Below the pieces are notes generated by a model that saw nothing but the letters and a program-made list of their open reading frames with translations, searched no databases and had not been told where the DNA came from. A stretch of 64,000 nucleotides of DNA, taken from the NCBI RefSeq assembly GCF_014647115.1, contig NZ_BMOO01000003.1, positions 1 to 64,000 of the forward strand, read 5' to 3'. Made by a program: the position numbers and the translations under genes. Position 1 is the stretch's first letter. Each line of letters starts with the position of its first letter. This DNA is from Halarchaeum rubridurum (GTDB taxonomy: Archaea > Halobacteriota > Halobacteria > Halobacteriales > Halobacteriaceae). This document shows positions 49,819-57,537 of the stretch, in pieces.

Positions 49819-49922
49819 TATGTGTATGCTGTCTGCAAGATCCTCGCCCAGGGCGGGGTCATCGGAGGAAGGAAGGAGGTTAGTCGTCAGCCGATACAGC
49901 CGTATCCGGGCAGAGACGAAGG

Positions 49923-50969
49923 TCAGAGATTGCGCTCTGCCCTTCGGTGGCACGGCCGGCACAGCGCGACGAGATTCGATAAGTCGTTTCCTGCCTCGTG
50001 GTCAATTGTGTCGCCGGCTCGGAACTCCCGAAGCGGGGTACGGTGATGGACATCGAGCCCTCGCCCAGCCTCTGCACGATACGTGGGAGCGGTGATACCA
50101 CACTCTTGGCAGCGGTACTGGTCTCGGCGAAGCGCCCGCTCACGTTGACGGAGCCAGTTTGAGCCGTAATTCAGGGAGCCACCCCCGGTCCAATTCCAGC
50201 TATCCTCACCGGAGAACTCGTTGGACATCCACTGCCCACTGCAGTCGTTTGAACAGAAGCGCCGGCTGTCTTCTTCGTGAGGGTCTACCTGGACTGCAGC
50301 CCCACAGACTTCACATTGCACATTCACCTTTCCCCCCTTCCAATGAGGGTGGTTGGGGCCGGTTTTGTTCTCTGACTGCCAGTTGATGGAGCAGGTCTTA
50401 GAGCAGAACCGCCTGTGCTGCTGACTTCGCGGCACGTGGAACTCGTCGCTGCATTGGTCGCAGGTGAGCTGCACCTGTTTGTTCTTACAGTCAAGTGAGC
50501 AGTACCGCGTCTTTTCGGCGCGGGCAGGGACGACATCGTACTCATTACCACACTCGTGGCACGTACTGGTCACACGGTTGCGATCTGGAGCGTTACCTTC
50601 GCCCGCACACTGCCGGCTGCAGTATATCTGGTTGTTATAGTCTGTGTCCCGGGCCTCGAATACCTCGCCGCAGTTCTGACATTCCCGTTCCACACTCCCC
50701 TTCCAGTGCACGGAGTTATCCTCGGAAAGGTTCTCAGATTGCCACGCAGCTAAACATACCTTGTCGCAGAATCGTCGACCGTTGCTCCGCGAGGGTTTGG
50801 CTCGAAATGCCTCTCCGCACTGTGCGCACTCGGTTTCCACCCCGGCGATGCTTTCGTCGTGGGTCTTTGCGTGGTGCAGTTTCTTCCCCCGGGAGCTGGC
50901 GAAGTCGTCGCGCCCGCACGTCGGACAGGTCGTGTCCTCGGCGTCGGTGGTGTCGTCAGTCGTGCTCAT
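49923..50969 (-). CDS. HNH endonuclease with zinc-finger array
   Basis: 348 aa. A C2H2-like finger (CPTCG...H...H) is followed by five CxxCG...(F/Y)CSxxC-type treble-clef fingers, with WKG linkers between some. A C-terminal HNH domain follows: CQECG...LDVHHRTPL...NLVALCRPCHRR. This layout suits sequence-specific DNA cleavage, as in free-standing homing endonucleases. It interrupts the tail operon between the hub-associated gene and the tape measure. Less GC-rich than its neighbours. Confidence 0.85.
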   Translation of the reverse strand: MSTTDDTTDAEDTTCPTCGRDDFASSRGKKLHHAKTHDESIAGVETECAQCGEAFRAKPSRSNGRRFCDKVCLAAWQSENLSEDNSVHWKGSVERECQNCGEVFEARDTDYNNQIYCSRQCAGEGNAPDRNRVTSTCHECGNEYDVVPARAEKTRYCSLDCKNKQVQLTCDQCSDEFHVPRSQQHRRFCSKTCSINWQSENKTGPNHPHWKGGKVNVQCEVCGAAVQVDPHEEDSRRFCSNDCSGQWMSNEFSGEDSWNWTGGGSLNYGSNWLRQRERALRRDQYRCQECGITAPTYRAEAGRGLDVHHRTPLREFRAGDTIDHEAGNDLSNLVALCRPCHRRAERNL

Positions 50970-51186
50970 CGTGATCCTTACAGACGACGTCGCGGAGTTC
51001 TTCGAGCAGGCCGGGGTGGTGTTCTTCGAGGGTTTCGACGTCGTCAACGAGCTCGTCGTTGATGCGGTTGCGGACTTCGGAGATCGCCTGGTAGACCTTG
51101 CGGTCCTCGACGTCCTCTTCGCCGGCGATGCGTGCGCGTTCGGTTTCGGTCATGAGGGCGCGGGTTCGCGCCATGTTGGTAGGCAT
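50956..51186 (-). CDS. Helical hypothetical protein upstream of HNH gene
   Basis: 76 aa, charged and helical (ERARIAGEEDVEDRKVYQAISEV). It overlaps the HNH start by 14 nt, so both are probably made from one transcript. May be a partner or regulator of the nuclease. Not recognised. Confidence 0.6.
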   Translation of the reverse strand: MPTNMARTRALMTETERARIAGEEDVEDRKVYQAISEVRNRINDELVDDVETLEEHHPGLLEELRDVVCKDHDEHD

Positions 51187-51386
51187 ATTTGACTACCTCG
51201 TACTCAGTAGTACCGCTTCCAACACCGTAAAGGTGCGCATATTCACGTACTACGCAAATACACATACCTTTATGGTGGTTGCCTCCATAGACTGTAGTAA
51301 GAAGGCTGCCGCTCATCGGGAATCTGCTCCGGCAGAAACCCGGGTGCTGGAACACCCGAGTGGTGGGCTTCTTGCACCGAAAACCC
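51187..51386. promoter_or_regulatory. Divergent promoter region of the inserted island
   Basis: 200 nt, clearly AT-richer than average. It contains GTACTCAGTAGTAC (51,200-51,213), a related GTACTAC about 40 nt on, a CTTTATGG box (near 51,269) likely serving the rightward small genes, and the hairpin CGGGTG-CTGGAA-CACCCG near 51,341-51,358 in the leader of the first gene. Confidence 0.5.
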
Positions 51387-51581
51387 ATGTCGACTAACGC
51401 ATCGGCCGCACTTAAGACCGCGGCCAACGACGACATCGAATCGGCCTACACCTACCATATCGAGCCCGCCACGCAGGGCGGCTGTCGGTATGTCCGCTGC
51501 GAGACGTGTGGTGCAGAGTGCGTTCCCGCGACGCCCGCCCGCCTCACCCACCGCCCCGGCTGCACGGAGGCGGACGCATGA
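51387..51581 (+). CDS. Zinc-finger miniprotein, first gene of inserted island
   Basis: 64 aa. CETCGAEC...THRPGC gives a CxxC...HxxxC zinc pattern similar to those in the early-operon miniproteins. Ends in TEADA encoded by GGAGGCGGACGCATGATG, so the stop overlaps the next start and carries its ribosome-binding site. Confidence 0.62.
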   Translation: MSTNASAALKTAANDDIESAYTYHIEPATQGGCRYVRCETCGAECVPATPARLTHRPGCTEADA

Positions 51582-51661
51582 TGTACGACGAACTCCACAT
51601 CCCCAGCGACGACGCCGTCGTCTACCACCGCCGCCGCGGCAGCCCGGAGGACGACGCATGA
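51578..51661 (+). CDS. 27-residue microprotein, copy 2
   Basis: 27 codons, MMYDELHIPSDDAVVY then a basic-acidic tail ending DDA. It shares YDxLHxPxDDAVVY and exact length with the gene at 40,500-40,583. Starts in an ATGA overlap and ends in another, so it is part of a coupled operon. Confidence 0.62.
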   Translation: MMYDELHIPSDDAVVYHRRRGSPEDDA

Positions 51662-51783
51662 CCGCCGACGACTTCCTCGGTGACGACCAGCTCGCGGAGT
51701 GCCCTGTCTGCGGCGCGGTCGGCCTTCCCGAGCGGATTGACGAGCATGACTGTGAGAGCTTCCTCGCGCGGAGGGGCCAATGA
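51658..51783 (+). CDS. 41-residue zinc-knuckle protein
   Basis: 41 aa with CPVCG...HDC, a CxxC...HxC pattern for one zinc. Overlaps both neighbours by 4 nt (ATGA). Unknown function. Confidence 0.6.
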   Translation: MTADDFLGDDQLAECPVCGAVGLPERIDEHDCESFLARRGQ

Positions 51784-52157
51784 CCAACCGCGCCAACAAC
51801 CCCGCGCTCGGCCAAATCCTCACCGGCCTCCCAATCCGCCCTGGCGGCCACACCGACTGCACCAACTGCCACCAGACCGTCCGCGAAGGCGACCCAGTCG
51901 GCATCTACGCCCACTGGGGTGCCGAACACGGCGACTGGCACATCACCGACGTCTACTGCGTCGACTGCCGCCCCCGCGACTTCGGGCTCAAACGCACACG
52001 CATCCTCGGCGTCCCCGAAACCCTCGCACACGGCCGCCTCGCCGTCATGAGCGACAACCACACCCAGGACGCCAAACTCGTCGCGCATAGCGTCACCCTC
52101 CGCGCAACCAGCCCCGCAAACGAAGGCGCACACGGCCACACCATCACCGATGACTAG
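51780..52157 (+). CDS. Zinc-binding hypothetical protein of inserted island
   Basis: 125 aa. CTNCHQTVREGDPVGIYAHW and YCVDCRPRDFG form one zinc-ribbon-like domain (about residues 24-65). The C-terminal half is beta-rich with HSVTLRATSP. Function unknown. Confidence 0.6.
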   Translation: MTNRANNPALGQILTGLPIRPGGHTDCTNCHQTVREGDPVGIYAHWGAEHGDWHITDVYCVDCRPRDFGLKRTRILGVPETLAHGRLAVMSDNHTQDAKLVAHSVTLRATSPANEGAHGHTITDD

Positions 52158-52419
52158 CGGAGACGCCGCGTGCCGCCGGCTCGCCACCACCGGCGTCCGC
52201 GCCGCACGCTTCGAGGTCGAAGAACCACTCCGAGCGATGGAAGCCCGACTTGAAGCAGGCGAGCGTCCGACCGCCGAGCAAATCCACGCGCTCCGCAACG
52301 CCATCGACTACCTCATCACCATCACCGAGGACGACCTCGCCCCCGCCGCCACCAACACCGAGGCCTACACCTACACCTACTCCATCCCCTACGGCGCACA
52401 ACCCCGACGGCGCGACTAA
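52150..52419 (+). CDS. Hypothetical helical protein of inserted island
   Basis: 89 aa. A helical middle (FEVEEPLRAMEARLEAGERP, then QIHALRNAIDYLITI) and a Tyr/Thr-rich tail. Overlaps the previous gene by 8 nt. Not recognised. Confidence 0.58.
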   Translation: MTSGDAACRRLATTGVRAARFEVEEPLRAMEARLEAGERPTAEQIHALRNAIDYLITITEDDLAPAATNTEAYTYTYSIPYGAQPRRRD

Positions 52420-52462
52420 ACCCCCACCCAATTTTCGCCGTCCTCCCCGGGACTAGGACTCA

Positions 52463-52470
52463 TTTTTATG
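52463..52470 (+). promoter_or_regulatory. TATA-like box of the two-microORF unit
   Basis: TTTTTATG centred about 25 nt before the ATG at 52,491. This is the expected haloarchaeal spacing for a leaderless transcript. Confidence 0.55.
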
Positions 52471-52490
52471 CCCGCGGTGTCTCCGCGTAG

Positions 52491-52580
52491 ATGGCGGTCT
52501 TGGTTAGATCGTCGCGGGTGCGAACCCCGCTACTGCACAAGTGGTCGGAATTAACGTGGAGGCACCCGCTGCCGGTGTAA
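52491..52580 (+). CDS. 29-residue microORF (possible leader peptide)
   Basis: 29 codons with haloarchaea-rare codons (TTA, CTA, AGA, AGG), so it may be a leader or an RNA element rather than a protein. The stop overlaps the next ATG by one base (TAATG). The ATG sits at the expected start of a leaderless mRNA. The RNA can also fold into two tRNA-arm-like hairpins. Confidence 0.4.
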   Translation: MAVLVRSSRVRTPLLHKWSELTWRHPLPV

Positions 52581-52687
52581 TGGCCGGTGCGTGGCTGCTT
52601 GCACACGGAAATCCCATAGGGGCACTGGTCATCATCCTCTGCCTGGGTGTGTACGTCCTCCTTCAACAGAGGGCGCCCAACGCATAA
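52580..52687 (+). CDS. 35-residue single-helix membrane peptide
   Basis: 35 aa with one hydrophobic helix (PIGALVIILCLGVYVLL, about residues 12-28) and a short basic C-terminus. Start coupled to the preceding microORF (TAATG). Size and shape suit a small toxin-like, holin-like or signalling peptide, but no family is recognised. Confidence 0.5.
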   Translation: MAGAWLLAHGNPIGALVIILCLGVYVLLQQRAPNA

Positions 52688-53000
52688 CACGCAACGGGAA
52701 CTGGCCGTATCGCCCGCAAAATGCCATACTGGCCACTCTTGGCCAGTTTCTCAAAGCGGGAGAAGTGGTCGGAATAGCTCCCGGCTCGCACGCACCCCGA
52801 TTCTCAGCGCCATGGTTAGTTGACGCACCCGGACTGCGTGCGACGGGCGTTAATGCGCTCCCGCTCGGTGATGGTGGTTGCTGGCGTTGGTGGGGTGCAA
52901 CCACTAGTGAGTCATCACCCCACGCCGATAAGCATAACGGTACCCCCCGGAACCAACGTTAGACCACCGCACAGGCAGTCTACCAACACATCTCGTTCCT
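52688..53000. other. Gene-poor stretch between island and PH-like gene
   Basis: About 310 nt where no frame looks coding. It holds the hairpin ACTGGCCA-CTCT-TGGCCAGT, a second copy of AGTGGTCGGAAT (also at 52,539), and otherwise AT-mixed sequence without obvious promoters. Confidence 0.55.
52728..52747 (+). terminator. Hairpin after the inserted island, possible terminator
   Basis: Perfect 8-bp stem ACTGGCCA/TGGCCAGT with a CTCT loop, followed by TTTCTC. It may end transcription of the rightward island before it opposes the late operon. An operator role is an alternative. Confidence 0.4.
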
Positions 53001-53366
53001 CTATCCTTCTCCACGAGCACTAACCCGCTCACGGAGACTTCTCGCGAACCTTTTTCCGGTATCGGCCCCCTTTAGTTTGAACTCCGTTTCGATGCCGCTC
53101 CCGCGAAGAGTGACATCCTGCCCACCACGGAAAGTCTTGATTCCCGACAGCTGGCTGAATCGGAATGACTGCGTTGATCCACTGAGGAAGGTGAATTTAA
53201 TGGTAAGAAGACGGCTATCTGTTAGGATGAGGTGTGTTCGTGCTTTGGGACGGACAGCGTCGCGGCAGTCGAATGCCTCGTTGAAAGTTTCCCCATCAAG
53301 AAGCATCGACGAGAGTTCATCTGCTACCCTGTCCGGGAGTTCCTCCGTGGCAGTGTAATGGGTCAT
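53001..53366 (-). CDS. PH-like (bPH/YokE-type) domain protein
   Basis: 121 aa. The pattern LILTDSRLLTIKF, FRFSQLSGIKTFRG and VTLRGSGIETEF matches short prokaryotic pleckstrin-homology domains. No signal peptide or membrane helix. It lies between tape measure and island, on the late strand, and is probably an acquired non-structural gene. Confidence 0.7.
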   Translation of the reverse strand: MTHYTATEELPDRVADELSSMLLDGETFNEAFDCRDAVRPKARTHLILTDSRLLTIKFTFLSGSTQSFRFSQLSGIKTFRGGQDVTLRGSGIETEFKLKGADTGKRFARSLRERVSARGEG

Positions 53367-53402
53367 AGCGGTTGTGCAGCATCCGCCTCTATAGTTCTGT
53401 GG

Positions 53403-55217
53403 TCAGTTTGTTCCCTGTCCGCTCTGCATGCGGCGTTTCTTCTCAAGGCGCTTCACCACGCGATCCGCTATCGCGTCGGCATTCTCCGATTGGGCGTTCA
53501 CTGTCACGTCGTAGTTGTGCGTGCTCTTGTCAACGGTCGGTTTGTCGGTAGTGGTGCTGGCGGAGGTGGTGGACGCGGCGGGCGGAGGGGTGCTACCCCC
53601 CTTCGTGCTGCCCGAGTTTCCCCCTGTGTTGACCTTCGCGGCGTCGAGCTGGACGCCGCCGGCTTGGTCGACCGCATCGGCGGCGTCACCGATTGCTGAT
53701 GCGGCGTCATCGACGAGGGCTGCGGCAGGGGCGAGCCAGTCCTCGGCTTTCTTCCCGAGCCATTCGAAGAGATCGCCGAGTAGGCGGACGCCATCTTGCA
53801 CCCAACCGATAACGGTTCCCAGGTGCGTTATCGCCCAGATCGCGACGCCGAGTGGCGGATTCACCAATGCGACCGAGGCTGCGAGCATCGTAAACGCCGG
53901 CTGTAGAGCGATAAGCCCATTCAAGAGGAACTCCCCTGCCTCCACCAGCCAATTCCACGCTCTCGCAAGCGCGCGTGCACTTGCGCTCGCGACATTGGCG
54001 ATATCATCCCAGAGGCCGAGCACTTCGATGAGGCCTGCAGCCGCGCCGGCGACTGCTGCGATGGCCCAGACCGGGGCTGAGAGCGCGCCAGCGAGAATCG
54101 TAACCTCTGCCGTCAACACGCCAACCGCGGCGCTCAGAACCCCGACACCTCCGGCGAGTGTATACGCGCCGATACTGGCAGCCACCATTGCCACAGAGGC
54201 GGCTTGAAGTGGCTGTGGAAGGGCGTTAAATCCGGACGCGAGCGCGTTGACGCCGTCGAGGGCGAGGGACAACGCGGGAAGCGCGTACGTAAGCACAGTC
54301 GTGCCGAGTTCACCGACAGAGCCAGCAGCGTTGATCGCACTCCACCCCACGTCACCGAGCGCAGGCGATAGTTTAACTGCCTGCTCACGGAAATAGCGGA
54401 TCGCGTCTGGAGTGGCGCGGACCACCGAGTTCAACCCTTCGAGCGCAGGTGCTAACTTACGGACCGTCGTCTCAATCTCCTCGAATGCCGCAGGGGCCGT
54501 CTGCAGCGTTGTCGCGCCGAACGACTCGGCAAGCGGGACGAGCGTCCCTCGGAGATCAGCGATTGACGTTGACGCTTTATGGATGAGCTCCACAGCCCCC
54601 TCAAGCCCACTCATGGCGAAGTCCGTATTCGCCATCGTCTGCAGGGGCGCGGTTGCCTCACGGACTTCTGTGCCGAAGTTCTCCCAGATCTGCTGCATCG
54701 CCTCGCCCGAATCAGCGAGCTTAGACGACGTCGCGGCCATCCGCTCAGCACGCTGCTGCAGGCCACCGAACGCGAGCGCGCCAATTCCCGCCGCGGCGGC
54801 ACCGCCAGCGCCGCCAAGACCAATCAGAGCAGAGGACAGCCCGAGGACTTCAGGGGTGGCCGCAGCAGCGAGAGCTCCTACCGAGGACACCCCGCCGGAC
54901 AGTGGACCGAGTTCCGCTCCGAATCCGCTAGCCCTCCGGTCAGCATGATTCAACGCAGCGGTGAATCCCTGCAGTTGAATCGCGGACTCTGTAGCCTCGT
55001 CGCCGAGACCATCAACGGCGTCCTGAGCGTTGTGGACGCCGATAGCGAACTCAATGGCGTCATCGGAAGTGTTGTTGAGTGCGGACCCGAAGTTCCCGAA
55101 CCGGATACCCGCCCCGGTTGCTTCTTCGCCGGCGTCTTCGGCCGCTCCCGCGATGCTACGCAGGACGGGCGAAACCAGATTCTCCGCTCGGATAACCGCG
55201 TTTAGGGCTTTGAACAT
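53403..55217 (-). CDS. Tail tape measure protein
   Basis: 604 aa. Long helical N-terminal region, a hydrophobic middle with several Ala/Gly-rich membrane-like helices (e.g. EVTILAGALSAPVWAIAAV) and a charged C-terminus, the usual tape-measure plan. At about 1.5 angstrom per residue it would set a tail near 90 nm. Follows the chaperone pair as in tailed phages. Confidence 0.88.
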   Translation of the reverse strand: MFKALNAVIRAENLVSPVLRSIAGAAEDAGEEATGAGIRFGNFGSALNNTSDDAIEFAIGVHNAQDAVDGLGDEATESAIQLQGFTAALNHADRRASGFGAELGPLSGGVSSVGALAAAATPEVLGLSSALIGLGGAGGAAAAGIGALAFGGLQQRAERMAATSSKLADSGEAMQQIWENFGTEVREATAPLQTMANTDFAMSGLEGAVELIHKASTSIADLRGTLVPLAESFGATTLQTAPAAFEEIETTVRKLAPALEGLNSVVRATPDAIRYFREQAVKLSPALGDVGWSAINAAGSVGELGTTVLTYALPALSLALDGVNALASGFNALPQPLQAASVAMVAASIGAYTLAGGVGVLSAAVGVLTAEVTILAGALSAPVWAIAAVAGAAAGLIEVLGLWDDIANVASASARALARAWNWLVEAGEFLLNGLIALQPAFTMLAASVALVNPPLGVAIWAITHLGTVIGWVQDGVRLLGDLFEWLGKKAEDWLAPAAALVDDAASAIGDAADAVDQAGGVQLDAAKVNTGGNSGSTKGGSTPPPAASTTSASTTTDKPTVDKSTHNYDVTVNAQSENADAIADRVVKRLEKKRRMQSGQGTN

Positions 55218-55220
55218 GCG

Positions 55221-55370
55221 TTAGGGCTGGTTACGGCGCGCGCGCTCGGTTCGTGCGTACATGAGGAAGGTGTGCTGTGCATCGGTGAGTTGGCCGGCAC
55301 CAGCGATGTTGGCGAACCCGAATTGTTCGACTTCGTACAATAGGTGGAGGCCGGCGTTACTTCTCGCGAA
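55221..55370 (-). CDS. Tail assembly chaperone frameshift extension (GT-like)
   Basis: About 49 codons in the +1 frame relative to the chaperone gene. It overlaps the chaperone's last codons and runs to just before the tape measure gene. It has no ATG, no GTG and no ribosome-binding site at a useful place, so it is probably reached by +1 slippage on TTTC (55,371-55,368). The peptide ends with RTERARRNQP. Confidence 0.6.
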   Translation of the reverse strand, partial: FARSNAGLHLLYEVEQFGFANIAGAGQLTDAQHTFLMYARTERARRNQP

Positions 55371-55788
55371 AGGACTCAACGCCGTCGACGTCAGCGGATT
55401 TTCCGAGCACCCAGAACGCGACACCCATGTAGATTTCGTCGTCGGCGTGCTCAAAGAGGTCGACAATTTCGTCTCCGATGAGAGTTGGGCTGTCGAGGCC
55501 GGTTGCGATTGCGTCGTCGAGTTTATCGATTGCGGCGCCGGAGGGGATCATGCTGGAGGTAACCCCGATCTCGTCAGCGACCTCGGCGGCGGTTTCTGCA
55601 TCCGAGTCCTGCACTTGCCCGAGGTTCTGCAGCAACTCATCTGGGAGAGCGCGCATAGTCTCCACCCGCTGGCGGCGAGGGAGGCGGTTAAGTGTGAATG
55701 TGAGTTCGCCATGCTTCGTTTTGAGAACGATTGATTCATCTGCGGTTTCGGCGAGGATTTTGTCAACTACCTCGGAGCCGTCTGCCAT
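55357..55788 (-). CDS. Tail assembly chaperone (G-like)
   Basis: 143 aa acidic helical protein between tail tube and tape measure, the fixed place of tail chaperones. LTFTLNRLPRRQRVETMRALPDELL is its most conserved-looking part. The ATG at MADGSEVVDK was chosen; upstream codons are not protein-like. Shares its end with the frameshift extension. Confidence 0.78.
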   Translation of the reverse strand: MADGSEVVDKILAETADESIVLKTKHGELTFTLNRLPRRQRVETMRALPDELLQNLGQVQDSDAETAAEVADEIGVTSSMIPSGAAIDKLDDAIATGLDSPTLIGDEIVDLFEHADDEIYMGVAFWVLGKSADVDGVESFREK

Positions 55789-55798
55789 TTGTGTCACC

Positions 55799-56173
55799 TT
55801 AGAATGTCGTTGCGGATTCGGCTTCGTAATCGATTGACGTGGACGCCTTCTCGTCGCTGGGGTAGTCGCGTGAGAAACTCGTGATGATGACACCATTACA
55901 GCGCACACCGCCACCATCTTCTCGGATGATGAGTCGATGTTTGTTCTCTGGTGCAGCCATCAAGGCGTCGCGGAGTTCGGCGTTTTTCCCGTCATACTCG
56001 AAGGACCCGGAAATATCGACGCCGGTCACTCCTTTGTCGGTCTGCTCAATTGGGGAGTCGTCGAACTGGCTGTCACTTGTCTGTGGCTCCCAGCTGAAGC
56101 TCTTTGACGTACATGGGTATTTTTCGGAGTCGATCACGAGCGACGCGTCAGATCCGTGGAAGTTCTTATCCAT
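55799..56173 (-). CDS. Tail tube protein
   Basis: 124 aa, beta-rich. KSFSWEPQTSDSQFDDSP and GVTGVDISGSFEYDG fit tail tube (gp19-like) folds of myoviruses. Lies directly after the sheath gene, the usual order. Confidence 0.78.
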   Translation of the reverse strand: MDKNFHGSDASLVIDSEKYPCTSKSFSWEPQTSDSQFDDSPIEQTDKGVTGVDISGSFEYDGKNAELRDALMAAPENKHRLIIREDGGGVRCNGVIITSFSRDYPSDEKASTSIDYEAESATTF

Positions 56174-56179
56174 CTATTG

Positions 56180-57520
56180 TCACCCCTGCGTGTCGATGTT
56201 CACTGTCGCGCGGAACGTGCTGACAGCCTGAATCGGCGTGACGCCCATTTCGAGGGCGATCTCGCCTTGGTCCGTCTCGGCCGGGCGGACGTAGAGGTTC
56301 GTCTCGTCCTGGGTGTTCGCTTCGAGCAGTCCGTCCGCCGCGAGATCTTCGAGTTCTCCCTGGGCGGTCTGCGCGGCGATCTGCTCACGGTCACTCGTGT
56401 CGAGCTGGCCGTAGACGGCGTCGCCGACCGCCTTCACGAGGAGGACGCAGCGGTCGACGACGCGAACCGTCTGATAGGTGCGGCGCCAGTCGGCTTCGGT
56501 GGATGTCGACGAACTGCCGTCGACCGTAATCGAGCCCTCGGATTTGATCGGGATGACCTGCCCATCACGGAGGTTGTCTCGGTCCGCCTTTGTGAGCCGG
56601 CCTTCGTCGTTCTTCCCGGTTTCGAGCGTGACGCCGGTGAGTGCGTCGCCGAGGATCGGGTTTGTGAGGGCGTTCCCCGCGCCGATCCCGGCGAGCGCGC
56701 CGAGCAGCGTCTCGGTCGTATCGTCTTGGCGGACGGGGGCGGCGAGCCACTGCGGGAGCGCGTCGACGGCGTCCTCGTACGTCGTCGTGTCGTACATCGG
56801 CGTCGGCGGGGACTCGGAGGTGGTCGCGTTCGGCTCGGCGCCGGCGAATGCCTTCACCATCTTGTAGTCGGGGTTGCGGAGGGATTGGGCTTTCCCGGCG
56901 AGCGCGGACGCGACAGATTCCGCCTCGCTGAGTGCGACGTAGACGCCGGAGTCGCCCTCGTTGAGGACCATGTCCGCGCTGTCGAACGCCCCCCGCCATT
57001 CGAGGTACTTGTAGTCGATCTCGAAGTCGCTGCTCGCGTCCGTCTCTACGTCCCCGGTGAAGGGGTTGACGTACGCGGTGTCGGTTGATGACGGGGTCGC
57101 GAGCGACCCGTAGTGGTACTCGACGTCGAGGTCGGTCCCGGCGGTCGTGTCGGTGACCGTGATCTCGGCGGTGTCTTCGATGATCGGGGCGTTCCCGAGT
57201 GTGAAGGACTGGGTGCCGGCGTGCGACTCGCCGGTGACCGCGGTCGTCGACGGCATGACGCCGTAGAGGTAGCCGTTGTTCGCGCCGTTGTTGAGCGCGT
57301 CGCGGCAGCCGTTTGCGAGTTCGGTGTCGGCGCCGAATTTGGTCTCGGCGTCGTCGGCGGACGTGATCTGCGTCGGGGTGTTCGTTGCGGCGGTGCCACT
57401 GCTTGGGTCGCCCCGACCGAAGATGACGAGGAGCTCTTCCATCCCGACTTCGACGCCGGTAATGGACTGCCCCTTGAGGATCACCTCGGTCCCGGGCGTG
57501 CTGCCATACGTGATAGTCAT
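56180..57520 (-). CDS. Tail sheath protein
   Basis: 446 aa. The C-terminal part (WRRTYQTVRVVDRCVLLVKAVGDAVYGQLDTSDR) and the terminal GEIALEMGVTPIQAVSTF match contractile sheath proteins. This gene makes the element a myovirus. N-terminal insertion domain (about residues 60-200) is variable and likely surface exposed. Confidence 0.88.
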   Translation of the reverse strand: MTITYGSTPGTEVILKGQSITGVEVGMEELLVIFGRGDPSSGTAATNTPTQITSADDAETKFGADTELANGCRDALNNGANNGYLYGVMPSTTAVTGESHAGTQSFTLGNAPIIEDTAEITVTDTTAGTDLDVEYHYGSLATPSSTDTAYVNPFTGDVETDASSDFEIDYKYLEWRGAFDSADMVLNEGDSGVYVALSEAESVASALAGKAQSLRNPDYKMVKAFAGAEPNATTSESPPTPMYDTTTYEDAVDALPQWLAAPVRQDDTTETLLGALAGIGAGNALTNPILGDALTGVTLETGKNDEGRLTKADRDNLRDGQVIPIKSEGSITVDGSSSTSTEADWRRTYQTVRVVDRCVLLVKAVGDAVYGQLDTSDREQIAAQTAQGELEDLAADGLLEANTQDETNLYVRPAETDQGEIALEMGVTPIQAVSTFRATVNIDTQG

Positions 57521-57537
57521 GTGTCAGGCGGGAGGGT

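Noticed and set aside
52466-52690. Minus-strand 74-codon frame across the microORF unit
   Set aside because: No promoter or ribosome-binding site; the plus-strand pair has a correctly spaced TATA box and coupled stop/start.
55371-55466. Independent gene for the chaperone extension starting at an upstream TTG
   Set aside because: No ribosome-binding site and Ser/Thr-rich out-of-frame composition until the overlap end; frameshift fits better.
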